DNA of 64,000 nucleotides from Corbicula japonica (Eukaryota; Mollusca; Bivalvia; Venerida; Cyrenidae), in contig JAZAYU010000127.1 in assembly GCA_038501625.1 (NCBI GenBank), forward strand, positions 868,001 through 932,000, in the 5' to 3' direction. The position numbers were made by a program, and so were the translations under genes. Under the pieces are notes generated by a model. It was given only the letters and a program-made list of their open reading frames with translations. It was not told the DNA's origin and did not search any database. How positions within the stretch are numbered: the first letter of the stretch is position 1; the number at the start of each line of letters is the position of its first letter. Positions 12,867 to 26,695 of this stretch are shown piece after piece.

Positions 12867-13123
12867 CTCGATTTGTCTGAATATCGATCTCAGAGTTTCC
12901 TCTATCTTCAACCAGAATTCGCAGGGTCTCTTATTTAGTAATTTGAATATCGATATTAATTTAAGCTGGCCCTATATTCAGCTTGATATGTTTTTTTATG
13001 GAACTTCGACTTTCCTTGTCATTCCCAACTTAACACACCTCTATCAGAGTACGGTATTTCAATGTTGTTCTGTTCTGAAATTTTAGATACAAATCTGTTT
13101 TTTTTTTGTTCTTCAAACAGCTA

Positions 13124-13400
13124 CTAGTAGAATGTGTCCTCGGACACTGATGCCCACACTGCTGCAACAACATTTGTAATAAAAAGGGCCATAACCATGG
13201 TAAAATGGTCGCAGAAAAAACTTTCTTTACGACCATCCACACATCCTGCTTGACCATCTGTGCAAGTTCGAACGAAATCCATCCGATTGTTTAGGAGAAT
13301 TTGATGAAACAATATTTAGGGGAAGTAAGGAAGGACGGACGGATGTACGGATTTACGGGCGAGTGCAACTCTATATGCCTCCCAACTCGTGGGGTTACAA
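13124..13400. mobile_element. Short hairpin-ended element (same family as 33255-35277)
   Basis: Left end carries the hairpin GTGTCCTCGGACAC followed by TGATGCCC. The right end has GGACGGACGG-type repeats and then a GCAACTCTATATGCC word before a short hairpin. The same terminal order is seen around the 172-bp satellite at 33255-35277. No protein is encoded, so it is probably a non-autonomous element. Confidence 0.6.
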
Positions 13401-14732
13401 AAATCATGATTCGAGACAACATAAAGGTGCATTTCAACGTAAGAAGTGGACTTTCAAATAGTTTTTTTTTACAATTTACCGCAATTTTGTATACTGCATA
13501 ACATTAAACACCGTTGACAAATTTCTCCTGTAAAATGCTGTTTCATTTGCGCAGCGGCAATCGTGGTTCGTTAGTTTGCTTTTTGCAAACTAAGTTTGTC
13601 ATTTTATCTTTGTGGTGATGGAGATTTTTGAATCTCTGTTCAAAGACATACTCAGCGAAAATAAATCCCCAGAAAATACGCCCCCCCCCCACCACATATA
13701 AAATTGAATTCTCAGTATCATTAATGTTAATGTTTTCTAAATGTTTCAAGGCTGAAAATCGCTGCGCGAACATCTGACTATGTTAAACCAGTTATTTTAT
13801 TGAAAATTATTAAGTAGCATTTTCAAATACCGTAGTTAACTGAACATGTAACGTAAATATCACATATCAACTATTAAATGGCAACAGTTGTTAAAGCAAA
13901 GATTCGCTTCTTGTTTTGCTTTTTATCGTTTTACTAAAACTGTTTGTGACATGTTGTCGAGTCGCTCTGCGTGTAAAGCAGAAAACAGTGGAGCAGCAGA
14001 TGACATTATGTAGACTGCAATTGAAGATTGTCTATAAAAGTGCGCGAAGCCTCACTTGAATGATCAGTTCGCATCAATGATTTCACATGCCTATACTTTG
14101 TAATGTTTTCCTTTTATTTACTTCTTGCTTGTTGAGAAGTAGCGACTGAGCAGCGAATCCACGACTTGCTCTGACAGGGGAGAAAAATCTATTATACTGC
14201 CGACTCTTCCGAATCAGAGTTATTCCCCTCTTCGTTCATGTGTTAGGCTGATCAGCCACTGTAGATTAATAGATAATTCGTTAAAATATGTTCAAATGAA
14301 GTAAGAGAAACACACTTGTATTGCAACATAAATTACAGACTCTGAGGGCGAATAGTTCTCCAATCTAACGTACAACTGCGAGTGGACGTCGTTAAAAAGG
14401 TACACAACGGATACCAACACTGTTTGTTAGTTTGGCCTGCATTAACGAAACAGTGACACCACGTATGGAATGTGTAAACAGTGGGGTAGGGGTTAATAAA
14501 GAAGACATATATATGAAAATCTGTAAATTTAATATTTGGTAAATGATATATAAAATGGTGTTCTATGGCGAGTGGTCTTAATAAGTGGTTATCTGCATCT
14601 AGTTTCATTTGGACCCAGTTGCAGATCTAGACAAGTCATAAAACTCTTTCTTGCCATTGGTCTGTTCTCGCGTGGCGCCACGTGACAGTTTCCAACCAAT
14701 CAAATCACTGAGATCTGACACTGGATCGGGCT

Positions 14733-14880
14733 GGGCTTAAGATCATAAAACTAAGTTTTGAGATCAGTCTCAAATCTCAAGGATCTGATTGGCTGAAATG
14801 GCGACTGGTCGCCATTTCAGCCAATCAGATGCTTGAGATTTGAGACTGATCTCCAGATTTAGTTTTATGATCTTGGGCAC
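14733..14880. repeat. F1 foldback element, near-complete palindrome
   Basis: Left half GATCATAAAACTAAG to ATGGCGACTGGT; right half is its inverse, TCGCCATTTCAGCC to TTTTATGATCTTGGGC. The central junction GACTGGTCGCCATTTCAGCC is typical of the family. Confidence 0.9.
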
Positions 14881-16346
14881 TGGTTATAGTTAAATAGTTC
14901 AGTTGGCCTGTGTAATATTTCATTGCGAAATACTAAAGGATGATAATAGATAAAACAAGGCGTTAAATGCGTGTTTTGTTCTATTCAAAATGATGTATTA
15001 CACTTCACAATATAGTTGATTGAGCCGTACGATGGTTATCAGTATCAAACATATTGGCACTGGATTTTAAATCTTAACAATACCATCTACAATGCATGAT
15101 ATTCGAATGTCATCCAAAACCTTTAAACAATGATTTAAAATTCTTCCACTGGCAGAACGAAATAACACTAACATGTAAATTTGACTTCATTTTGTCGTCT
15201 GTATTAACAATTTATTAAATACAAGGAGTTCTTGAAATGTAAGTTGTTGCTTTTTTTAATAAGTTAATGATCTATTAATGCATCTATATCTTTGTGGGTA
15301 AGAAATTTCATGGTTCTAAGTACATTCAGCGTTTTCATCATGATGGGATTTCAACTCGTGGTTTACAATATTTGCATAACATGTATATATAATTCTTTAT
15401 TTCGGGTAGGTTTATAATTTGTCGATAAACCTGGTCACGAAATCAATGTTCCTTCTTTAAAGCATTTGAACAACACTTTCAGCTTTCAGTTTCTAATAAT
15501 ATAATAAACATTTTCCTGCTCATGAAGAAAAACAAATTAAATTGATTTTCTACCATCGCTCGATCATTGGACAAAAAAGTCATAATATCTTATTTTGAGA
15601 TATTCATTCCTCCACAATACATGTACTAGAAAATAAAACCTACAGAATAAAAAAGAGAGAATTGTAATATCATACGGTTTGAAAAAAGTATAAAAATGTG
15701 ATTTAAATCGATGAAACAAATACAGTCGTGGAAACAGGTTTAGAAGTTTTAGTAATAAATTATGCAAGAAGAAAGCCTAACCGTTCAGAATCGATCTCTG
15801 AAGAGTTAACTAGAAGTTATAAGGAATTAGAAAGGCGACAAAGAAAAATATATCTGTTTTCTGGCATATTGCCTGCTCAGTCATCTACGGTTAAAAGTCA
15901 TCAGTTACTGCTATAACCACTGTTATGATGATTTTGCACATTTCTTTTTACACAGTTTGCAACCGACCTTTGGACCGACACCGGGGCTCTGTCAGTTCTT
16001 CAGGCCTTCGTGTATAAGTTCAGACATAATTTTTATACTACATTATATTGAGAAGAGAAAACTTGTCCCAAAGACAAGTGGCAATCATCAATATTAATTG
16101 TGAAACACGATTGAGGAAAACATTACTAAGAACTGATATTTTTGCAGATAATTTCTGTTCTTAGTATTTACCGACTTTTCTCGGCTACTGTGGATATTGA
16201 AAAATCAGAGGTTTTCTTAAAAAAAAAAGAAATGCGAACATTACTTGTCTAATTATTACCCTAATGTAAAAATTGTATTATCAGTATCCATATTTCTTTC
16301 CAGAGATAACAATAAACAACGATAACTTTCAAAGACGATATGAACG

Positions 16347-16448
16347 ATGCTGATGAGAGTGTGGTTATGTATTGGTATTGTTCATCTAGTCATCCCTGAA
16401 GTGATCTCTCAGTATTTCGCTAGAAGCTCGAGTCCTCTTCAACCAGCG
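16347..16448 (+). CDS. Gene C exon 1: signal peptide
   Basis: Encodes MLMRVWLCIGIVHLVIPEV followed by a polar stretch; a typical cleavable secretion signal. The exon ends in phase 0 at GTAAGT. An out-of-frame ATG seven bases upstream opens a short overlapping upstream frame that could dampen translation. Start choice rests on the signal peptide and the following in-frame splice. Confidence 0.8.
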
Positions 16449-19400
16449 GTAAGTGAAACACTGTATTAACCTAATCACTTTAAGACCGCATCACAGTAAA
16501 GGTCTACAGTAATTCAGGTGGCGCGGGAACCAGTCAATTTTGTCCAGGGTTTGTGCGGACTATTAGATAAAGTAACTCGGTGATTGGTTGAAAATCCAAA
16601 AGCAAAATAAACAAGAAATATCTTTAAAAAAGATACACGGCGTTGATGGAAAAGATTTATATATACATGTATATAAGAAAGAAAGAAATACAGATTGGCG
16701 AAGCAGACACAGTTTAGTTAGTTTATTTTACTTGTTACAGCTGTTGACGAACCCTCCCTACCTTCTTAGTATGACCAAGAGATTAAGCGACCGAATCATG
16801 ACAACTTATAAATTCATTTAAAGTGTCTTTCAAAAAAAAATGTTGAAGCTGTTGCAACAATTTCATACAGTGATAACAAGTCGATTACAGAAGCAATGTA
16901 TTACATTAAGTCTTGATCTACATTTATTCAGTTTCAATAAAATACCTCTTGTAGAGTTAGAACTCAAGATGAATAAATGTCATTGAAATTTAATATAAAT
17001 AAATAAAAACATCCTGTTACAAGAGCGAAATCTACCAACTTTAACGTAAATTAACTTTAAAAAAAGTGTCAGTACTGAGTATTGAACCCGGGGCCTCACG
17101 CTTGCGAGGCGAGAGTGTTAGCCACTACACTACAATGAACTTGTTTCTTGAACTTTGTGTACTGTACGCAAGTTTTTACCTGACACCCAAGAATATTCCA
17201 TATAAAATTGTATTTAAGCCATCAATATTGACTTAACTGGTTATTTAAATCGTAAATATATTTTTCTCCAATACAACACCCACTAACAACCAATCGAAAT
17301 AATCTATTTGATTTTTCAGCTGCATAATAATAAAAATTTCACTAGATACCTCTCCACCCTGCTAGATGCCTCTCTGGTGTAAATAGCTACCAATCGAAAT
17401 AGTTTATTTCATTTTCCCTCTGCATAATAATAGAATACGAGTATTATTTACAACATTTCATTGGTCGAAAAACTAGGTCAAAAGTGAGCTTAGACAGCTA
17501 ACGCCGAAAAAAATAGATATGTGAAAATGCACATTGTATAGAAGAAGTTGAAACAAAACATATGCAACTATATTTTGAGTGTATGAAAATTTTTATCTTT
17601 AACAATGGGTAACATTTTGGAAAAAGAGAAACTTAAAGTGGCGCGTAGCTCAGTGTGTTGGCTAGTCTCCCCTATAAGTTTACGGCCGTTTTCTTAAACA
17701 TTCAAAGACACATTTTGTCTGAAGCGTCAAAAGTTTGAATGTCGTGCACACACAATCCTAAAGTCCAATGATTCTCGCCCTTAACACTTTATTAACTCTA
17801 ATCATGTTATTTAGCCAGTGTAATATAATATTCTGGAAAAAACGCACATTGTATTAATTTTCATCCGGACTCGGGCTACTAATGGAGTGTTTACAGTTTT
17901 TTTAAGAGTGTCGTACACACCTTGTGAATGGAGAATTTCGTACACACTGGTTTTCTTATTTACTATAGTAGTTACCGGATGCAGTGTTTGTACTGTTATT
18001 CGTCAGTCTTGTAACCGGGTAAGGTTTAGGGTGAAAAGCTTGTTGTTGAGATGACGTGCTGGCTCGGTAGCTCAGTGGTAGAAATAACTAAATGAATAAA
18101 AAAAGCGAACAGTTTAGATCATGATCAGACGGTACGGATGTGCCGGCTAATCTGGATCTAAACTGTTCGCACACGCAATAAAGGTGTATCTATGGAGGAA
18201 ATGGTTAATGTACAATTAGTATCCAAACGAAAATAACAAACAAAACAATTTTCGATTTGCGGCAAAGTTACAGTTGACCAGTTGGTTTTAGTAGTAACTG
18301 TCTGTTTTACTGTATATTTTTTCTTAACAAATATTTACATAAGTCTGTCAACCGATCCAGTTTCAGCATTTTGAAGCAATTGTTGAAGATGGCTGCAGCA
18401 TCGACGTACTTCCGGATACGATAGACTGGTGTGACGGAAAACTGACAGACAAAGGCAAATTGCCGGATAATACTGTGTGCCAGTCTATATATGCTGACAA
18501 CACATACCTTGTCTGCAGATATGGGCGCTGGATCACGCCGAAAAATGGTAGATACTCCACCCTCTACTTTGTTTCACTTTAAAATAATATCATTTAGTTG
18601 GGCTCCACATATTTACCATTTACTCACTTTAACGTGAGTAAATTAATTATTTCCTTATCTCATAATACGTAAAAAACACAAACAAAAACTAGGAATAGGT
18701 CGTTGTATTCAGCGGTAATATACATTAAAAATTTTCAAATGTCTGTAAAGTCCAAGTTCAAGTTGCTCAAAAACTGTCCAAAGAGGTAGAAATCAGTGGG
18801 CCTGTAGTGTGCGAACCGTCCGAATGAAAAGCTGACATCCGTAGTTCTGGCTATTTAGCAGTCCAGAAGACGAACGGAAAACTTTCAACACATCTGGATA
18901 AAGCTTCGTCTAATAGTACCACTCGAACCTGAAACTAGTGAATGGCCTTAAAATATCCATATTTCTTACATGATAAATAAATATATTGTTTATGACTAAG
19001 AGAAAACAGCAAAACTCGAAACACCTGAAACAAAAATAAACACTTTATTTACACCCATTTTTCAATTTATTCTCTGAAAGTTCTGTTAAACCTCGACAAC
19101 CATCCAAAAATAATATTAACAACCTATAGGGCGGGTGGGCGGGTGCCGACATGTTTACCGCTGAATAGAAACGCCTCGAATGGTGTACACAGATAAAACC
19201 AACACTTAAATAACCTAATCGCACGAGATACACGCACCTTTTCCCTCCACACTGACAATTACCGTCAAGTTCGTATTATTCGAAACGGAAATAATTTCAT
19301 ATCTTTCAACCTGTATTTGTATGTCTTGTGACCGCAATGTGGCTAATCTCACACAATGATCTTTATTGAGCAAGATATATGGTTATTACAGCCATTTGAA

Positions 19401-22400
19401 CCTTTTCTTGCAGTGATGTTTTCTAATCTCTGTGCGAGTTTTCTGATAATTTTTATGAAGATTATGAACGTCAGTCCTAAACGAGTTACAATAAAGTCTA
19501 TAACTACAACATATCAACGTATAATTATTGTTTTCAGTAATATTGTTCTGACGTTTGACGTGTGAATTTTCTGATACTTTCTATGATTTTAATATCATTA
19601 ATCATTTAACGCTGAAGGAAGAAGTCGGAGAGCCCTGAATGAAGCGTATAAGACGAGATACAACAGGACTTGTTCAAGATTTTGTACAGAGGATTCTGGT
19701 ATACACGTTTTAAGCAATTACGAGCAGTTTATAAAATTATATAGTCTACTCATGCACATATTTTAATCGCTGGTTCACAATTGTTATTAAATTGAATGAA
19801 AGCTAAACAAACATTTTTTTCAAATCTAATTGTCCACTAGATTGAAAAAACTTGACTATTCAGAGAATAAAAACAACAGGAAAGGAAACAGAGAATTAAT
19901 CTTACCAAAACAACTTTCAAATACAGTTAATTTCATAATGATTTGAAAGAGCGCTTTTACATGTACATGAAGTTATAGTCAACAGTTACTGTTTTTGCAC
20001 AGTAAATTCTATTTTTGAAACGTATTGATAAAGTGGATACATTAGCTCCACTTAAAGAATCATTCTTTGCTGATTCGTCTTTGCTAATCATCATATTACA
20101 ACTTCCATGACTTCAGCTGCCGGGAATAACGATTTTTTTCTGTACTGCCTAAAATAACCAAAAAAAACCCTGATCGAACCTTCTCAAGGTAAACTAAATT
20201 TTAAAATATTTCTTTCCAGGGTTTTACGGAAAGTCGGTTCCGTTTTATAGTTTTTGTCCCACCTCAGTCACCCTTTACCCTGAATATAACCCGGAAGGGA
20301 ACGAAACGGACAACGGGACAGAAGTACAATATACCTGGGAGACACCTCAGGCTGCCGACTTAGACGGGAACGTCACGACGTAAGTTTAACATCCCTACTC
20401 AGCCAACCTATTACGTTTGAATTAAAGACGATTGTGGAAGTTTTCTTTTTTAAAAATGTTATGAATTTAACATCCGCACCGTTTGTGCAATACGGTCCCA
20501 ATCGGCAAACTCTGTCGTTTATCCAAGACTGACGGAAGTTGATTAACAAGTTTAATAATTACTAAGAAAGTTTCTCCCATGTCAAATATTTTACAACTTT
20601 TGGATTTCCTTTAGACCAAATCGCTTAAAAATAAACTTCGTCATCTATGCAAACGGTACGAATGTAAAAGTCATAACGTTTTGAAATAGTAACTTCCGCA
20701 TTCATCTTTAAAACCAGTTTCTAACAAATATGAGAGAATATAAGATCTTCTGGCCATTTATACTTGTTCTCTTAGACTAATCTTTCGAAATCCCGTTCGA
20801 TTAGTTATTGCAATATTTGAATATTTTGAGATAATGTGCCAAGGTGCTTTGTATGTGTTTTTTTAAGAGAAAAATGAAAAGGCAAGTGTGAGACTGGTTC
20901 ACCCTAGATATCTTTGCCTAACCTAGTTGTGGCCAAATGCTTAGCCACTGACTGATCAAAGTCATTCATAATTTAGCCCCCAGGTTTTCATTTGTTGTTC
21001 ATTGTAGTTTCTTTTGAACAAAGAATGGTCATATTGGAAACATGCTCTCTTCCCCACAAAGTTATCAATATTTCGAGCTGTTTTTTTTTTAAATCTGAGG
21101 CTGAACTTGTTTGTTTGTTGTTTGTTTATTTTAGTCTGGAGCAGATCGTTGGTCCGGAGCCAAACACTACTTTCAACGGAACGTTCTCTCCTGGCACCAA
21201 CTACATCATCTCCTACCTCGCCACAGACAACGACAACATCAACTGGACCTGCTCCTTCACTGTCACGGTGGAAAGTATGTCATATTAGAGCCCAAGATCA
21301 TAAAACAAAATTTGCAGACCATTCTCAAATCTTAAGCATCTGATTGGCTGAAATGGCGACTTGTCTAGATGCTTGAGATTTGAGACTGGTCTCCAATCTT
21401 AGTTTTATGATCTTGAAAGTACTTGACTGATTTGTCAAGTCGCAAAATACTGAACCCATGTTCATTAATTTACAACCGGAGACCAGTCTCAAATCACAAG
21501 CTTCTGATTGGCTAAACTTTGATGGAGACTAGTCTAGATGCTTGATATTTAAGACCGGTCTATAAATCTCAGTTTAACTATCTTGGTCGTTGATATTCAA
21601 AGGAATTGTGATGTTCAAAATAATCACTCGCTCTTGAGGAAGCACATAACGCAACAAAGTTTTAACCAAATCCCATATCGTATTAATCAGCTACATTTAT
21701 ATTGATATGGAATTTATTAATGTCAACAAATAAATAAGCACCTCTATTAAATAGTTCGCATACTGTAGATACTTATTTGTGAGGGCATTTGTCTTTGAAT
21801 TCTTAACTATATATGCCTCCATTGATGTGACAATTTACTCATTATATTTCAAACAAATCAAGAAATTGATTCTATGCTAATGTAAACGATTAGCGCGTGT
21901 TTAGCGCTGGTGACAAAAAGATCCATGTCTGATCTGTTGAACCTTTGTTGAGCCAATATATCAAGTAAGAAAAGTCATTCGCAAAGCTATGATTTTTTTT
22001 ACCTTTACAGCAAAAATAATTACTGTTTGTCGCCTTATTTTTTAGTTCCGAACTGTCCGCCCATAGTTCACATCAAGAATGGTAACTCTAAATGCAACGA
22101 TTCCAACTTCCGATACAGTGAATGTCTGTTCACGTGCAACGATGGTTATCGTTTGAATGGTACGCAGACGACGACCTGCCAGGAGAATGGAAACTGGTCG
22201 TATGCTGATGATGTCCCACAATGCCTTGGTAAAACATATTGTTTCATATAATATTTTGACGAGAATATGGCAAGCGATTCGCACAAATAATCGGATACCG
22301 ATAGTTATCAACCGATAACTATCTGTTCGAAAACCATAGTTATTGACGGTAACTAGGGTTACCGACCAATAACCATAGTCATCGGTGAAGACATATAGTT

Positions 22401-25400
22401 TTCGACCGAGAACTATTACCCAAGTTTTGAAAAATTTGGTGTGGAATTGAAACAATATACTACTGTAATGTATACTACTACTAATGCAAAACTAATTTTC
22501 TTGGTCGGAATATGGGTGTTTTTCTTAAAACACTGTTTAAAAACAATAATATAGCCCAAATCTCCCTTTATCATCAAACTTTGATTTCAGTTGCGTCATG
22601 CGACGACCCAGTTTTAATCAACGACACAAATATAGACGTTATCTGTGAGAACAGCACCGATAACTCGACAGAAGTTGTGGCACAGTTCGGCAGTTTGTGT
22701 TGGTTGCAATGTGCAAGTACTTATCTAATACGAAACGACGAACTACAGGCAGATATACTGCAAAATCTCGATAACCTGCGCCAGTCTGCACAGCAAGCTC
22801 ATGACCTGTCACTGTAAGTTGAACATTACTTTAATTCGTGTAAATTGGGGATTTATGGACAATAATGCCAAAGTTCAGCAGTGAATGTGGATTACAGATA
22901 AACGTTTTTAAATTGTAAAGACAGTTGAAGAATTTATGAATAAAAGTAGAATTCTGCAAGACATTTGGTCGGTAGTTACTGAAAACAGGTACTTGTAAAC
23001 TGCTAAAGAAACAATGCATTTGTGGCTAACTCCATACTATTTTGTGAGAAACTATTGCAAACGTTTAAGACATCCCCAACTTATCATGTAGTGAAGCTTG
23101 TGGATGATTTTACAGCCAGCGATTGGGTCAATTCCAAACTGAAAAAAAACTGAATTATCTCCAGGATGGATTTGCTGTGCAATTCAAAGGCTTTGAAGTA
23201 ACTGTTATTAATGTATAAAAATCACTAAAATACGTATGCTTAATATGCTCCAATATGCTTCAACCACCTTATATATAAGAAAATAAATTTCGTTGTTTCT
23301 TCCCAGACACAGTAAATATTCCTGTTGTAATACAAAACGTGCGTATCTTCTTTTATGTAAGTAAAAACCTGTATATTTGCAGGTACGATGCCGAAGCAGC
23401 GAGAAATCATTCAAACAACGCAGCAGATCTCGCTGACACTCTAGAGATTCAGGCGATCACTGCAGAAAATAACACCATAGCGGTCAATTCAACACTGCAA
23501 ACAGCTATTGGGGAACTAAATAATTTTATTAAAATAATGAATGAAACACAACATCTTCTAGCGCAAATGCAACTGCAATATAACTCAACACTTAAGAACG
23601 CAACAAATTCAACAGAGATTCAAGAACTGACCAAAAACGTGACAGCACTTAACGAAAGTGTACAGGCGGCGCAAGCTTATGTAAAGAATCTTACCCTGCG
23701 ATACGATGAAGCATACGCTGCGAGCGTTTTAGCTCAAAAGACCGCGGAGGAGGCGGTACTGAACGCTACCACAGCTGAAACTGTCGCACAAGAAAAGGAA
23801 AATTACATAACAGTTACCACTGCTGCACTGAAGGCAGCGGATCTGAATTGTTTCCAAGCGTTCACGTACGCAAACACGGGAAACAACATCATCGTGTCAA
23901 CATATGCCATCTGTACAGCAGATGGAGTTTGGAAAATACCCGGTAACCCGTACTGTGACGGTATGTATAATTGCACATAATGACGACTGCGGCTTTTCGA
24001 AATATGTTATTTTTTGTATGTAGTGACTTAACTTTTCGTTGTAATAAATATTTACGCATTGAGATCAAAGTATTTTTCGCAGCCAGCTACATATTTCTCT
24101 TTAGTTGAACGATTATGGCAGAAATTTGAGAGTTTATGACGGTTTCAAGGGGAATCTTGAAAACATTCATCAGGTTTTTTTTTTATAACAGCGTTATAAC
24201 TTGCTCTTATCATAAAAAGATCATCGAGTGCCTCCCTTACTATAAGCTACTTCAGTATTTTGGTGTTTACAAACAGCACTGCCAAGCAGTGGTTGGGTTG
24301 AAGTTAATTTACCAAGGCAATTTTTACTTGTTTGTTCATATGAGAATCAGACGGTGATGGGGAGAGGAATGTGCGGTTGGTGCACCCTTGAAACATGTTC
24401 AAACTCCACTGGCAATATGTTTTGCGACCGACCGCTCCAAGGCGGTAACCAATCAGTTTTTATGTTAAATGTGTGAGATGTTAATGATGAAATTATTTAA
24501 AATTTAATTATTAACCTATGCTGTTTTTGTAATCTACTTTGTTGCAAAGAGGACAGTGTCGACGCATGCGGACAGCATTGGTACTTTATGCTTAGCTATT
24601 GTTTTTTTTTGTATTCAGATATCGACCCTCCGGGAGTAAAGTGCCTACCTGTCGTAACCCACATTTTGAACAGTGGGCAGACATCAGGCAAAGTGACATG
24701 GAACTTACCGGAAGTGTACGACAATAGCGGAAGTGCCATCTTGTACAACATTTCGGGTCCAGTACCGAACGATACACTGCGTGTAGGACAGTATATTGCT
24801 CAGTATAGGAGCGAAGACGATGAAGGAAATCTGTCTCCTGTCTGTACGATGGCGATTAATGTTCAAGGTAGGCTAAAAACCACATTTCCAGTCTTAATAG
24901 TTCAGTGTATTCCATATAGCTCCTAAGTTTTGCTATATGATAATACTGCCATTTTATTTCTTAAGAGGTCGCAAACATTGCAAGTGGCGAAAACAGGCTA
25001 AAATTTCAAAAAATGAATTTTGGGGGAAATAGTTATTGCCACCCAGATTTTAGTAAATAAATGTATTTAGCTATGGATGTAGTAAATGTTTGCAAGCTCA
25101 ATTTAGTCTAATTCATGTTCTAATTACCAAGCACATACTAAAACAAAAGGAAAACCATTTGCATGAGAACTCTGAAATTCATGAACAATATACCAAAGCA
25201 ACTCATACCTGAAATAAGTATATGCTGGTCTACAATGTTTAGTGACAATCCTTCAAAATAATGTTAGGGTTATCAAGAAATTCAAGGAAATCTTACTTCC
25301 TACTTTCACTTTCTACTTTCACTTTGAACCAGGAAGTAAGATTTCCTTGAATTTCTTGAAAAACCTAACATTATTTGACGAATTGGCACTAAACATTGTA

Positions 25401-26557
25401 GACCAGCATATACTTATTTCAGGTATGAGTTGCTTTGGTATATTGTTCATGAATTTCAGAGTTCTCATGCAAATGGTTTTTCTTTTGTTTTAGTATGTGC
25501 TTGGTAATTAGAACATGAATTAGACTTAATTGAGCTTGCAAACATTTACTACATCCATAGCTAAATACATTTATTTACTAAAATCTAGGTGGCAATAAGT
25601 ATTTCCCCCAAAATTCATTTTTTGAAATTTTAGCCTGTTTTCGCCATTTGCAATGTTTGCGATATCTTAATGAAGGATGTATTTATGCCTTCGGGCATTA
25701 ATTTGACTAGTGCATCAGTTCCAAAGATTAGAATTTAGAGTTAGGCACAAATCTCCATTTAAGCAATCAGATCTTGGAGATTTGAGTCTGGTCGCTCAGC
25801 TATAATTCTGGGACCAGATCTTGGGAAAGATGAGTGCGCTGGGTGAGATCCCAATCTCTTATACAAAAAGTTGTACTTTTTACATAAATTGTTGGTTTTG
25901 GTGTACTGGGAAAGGAGAAACTGTTTCTTTTATAGCTTCCGCTTTACGGCTACATTCGTTTTGCCGCAATTTAATTTCTCAGTCCCTTTTCTGAAAATCC
26001 TATGTCCGCCTCTACATTCAAAGAAATAACCTTTAAACTGACTCCACATAAACACAAACAACACTGACACAGAGAAATTTGAAAATTCGTGGTTAATAAA
26101 ACCCCAGAATTTTTACGCCATTTATCTTAATTTTTCTTAAATCTTAATGGCCGCTTCTCCTTGCTTTCAACAAGTATTACACCATTCCAGTCAAAAAAAT
26201 AATTTACAACCCTTTATATTTTCGCAAGTGTACATATGTGATGACATCACGTCACATCTTCCAAAAAGTACTGAAGCCACGTGTGACAGTTTTGAACTGG
26301 GAGCCAAGTGCAATTTAACGTCCACGTTAAAGGGGACGACAACCGGCACGTGTAAACGAAACTCGACTACAGGAGAAATGTACTGGGATTTTGGAAACGT
26401 GGACAGTGAGTATTACAAAGTTACCTTTCTTAAACACCAAGTCAAGCAACCGTATATTTCCGGAATGTGTACCGGAGATCCTATCTTTTTTGCTGTCGCT
26501 TGTATGTTACGTATAAATGGATGACGTCATTCAAGTATCATCATCATCATCATCATT

Positions 26558-26594
<37 letters not shown>

Positions 26595-26638
26595 CCATCA
26601 TCATCACCACCAAGATCACCAGCATCATCATCACTATA

Positions 26639-26695
<57 letters not shown>

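Larger units (their letters stand above)
12478..16346. other. Intergenic region between genes B and C
   Basis: No gene supported. It contains a short local duplication (about 12635-12730), F1 copies at 12762-12866 and 14733-14880, a hairpin-ended element at 13124-13400 and a run of ten C at about 13681. The open frame at 15728-15916 has no upstream ATG, module or splice support. Confidence 0.5.
16449..20219 (+). other. Gene C introns 1 and 2
   Basis: Interrupted only by exon 2 (18361-18547). Intron 1 contains a degenerate tRNA (17069-17138), two 5' tRNA-half-like fragments (17641-17679 and 18061-18083) and an F2 copy (18100-18190). Intron 2 shows no recognisable gene; the open frames at 19045-19233 and 19356-19565 have no support. 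Confidence 0.5.
20380..24618 (+). other. Gene C introns 3 to 7
   Basis: Introns between exons 3 and 8, interrupted by exons 4-7. Intron 4 has two tandem F1 copies (21288-21417, 21474-21589). Intron 5 contains a TAACTAT/ATAGTTAT-rich imperfect inverted stretch around 22290-22420. No RNA or protein gene is seen in the others. Confidence 0.5.
24868..26228 (+). other. Gene C intron 8
   Basis: Dominated by the palindromic element 24965-25666, followed by a truncated F1 copy (25725-25814). No coding exon seen. Confidence 0.6.
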
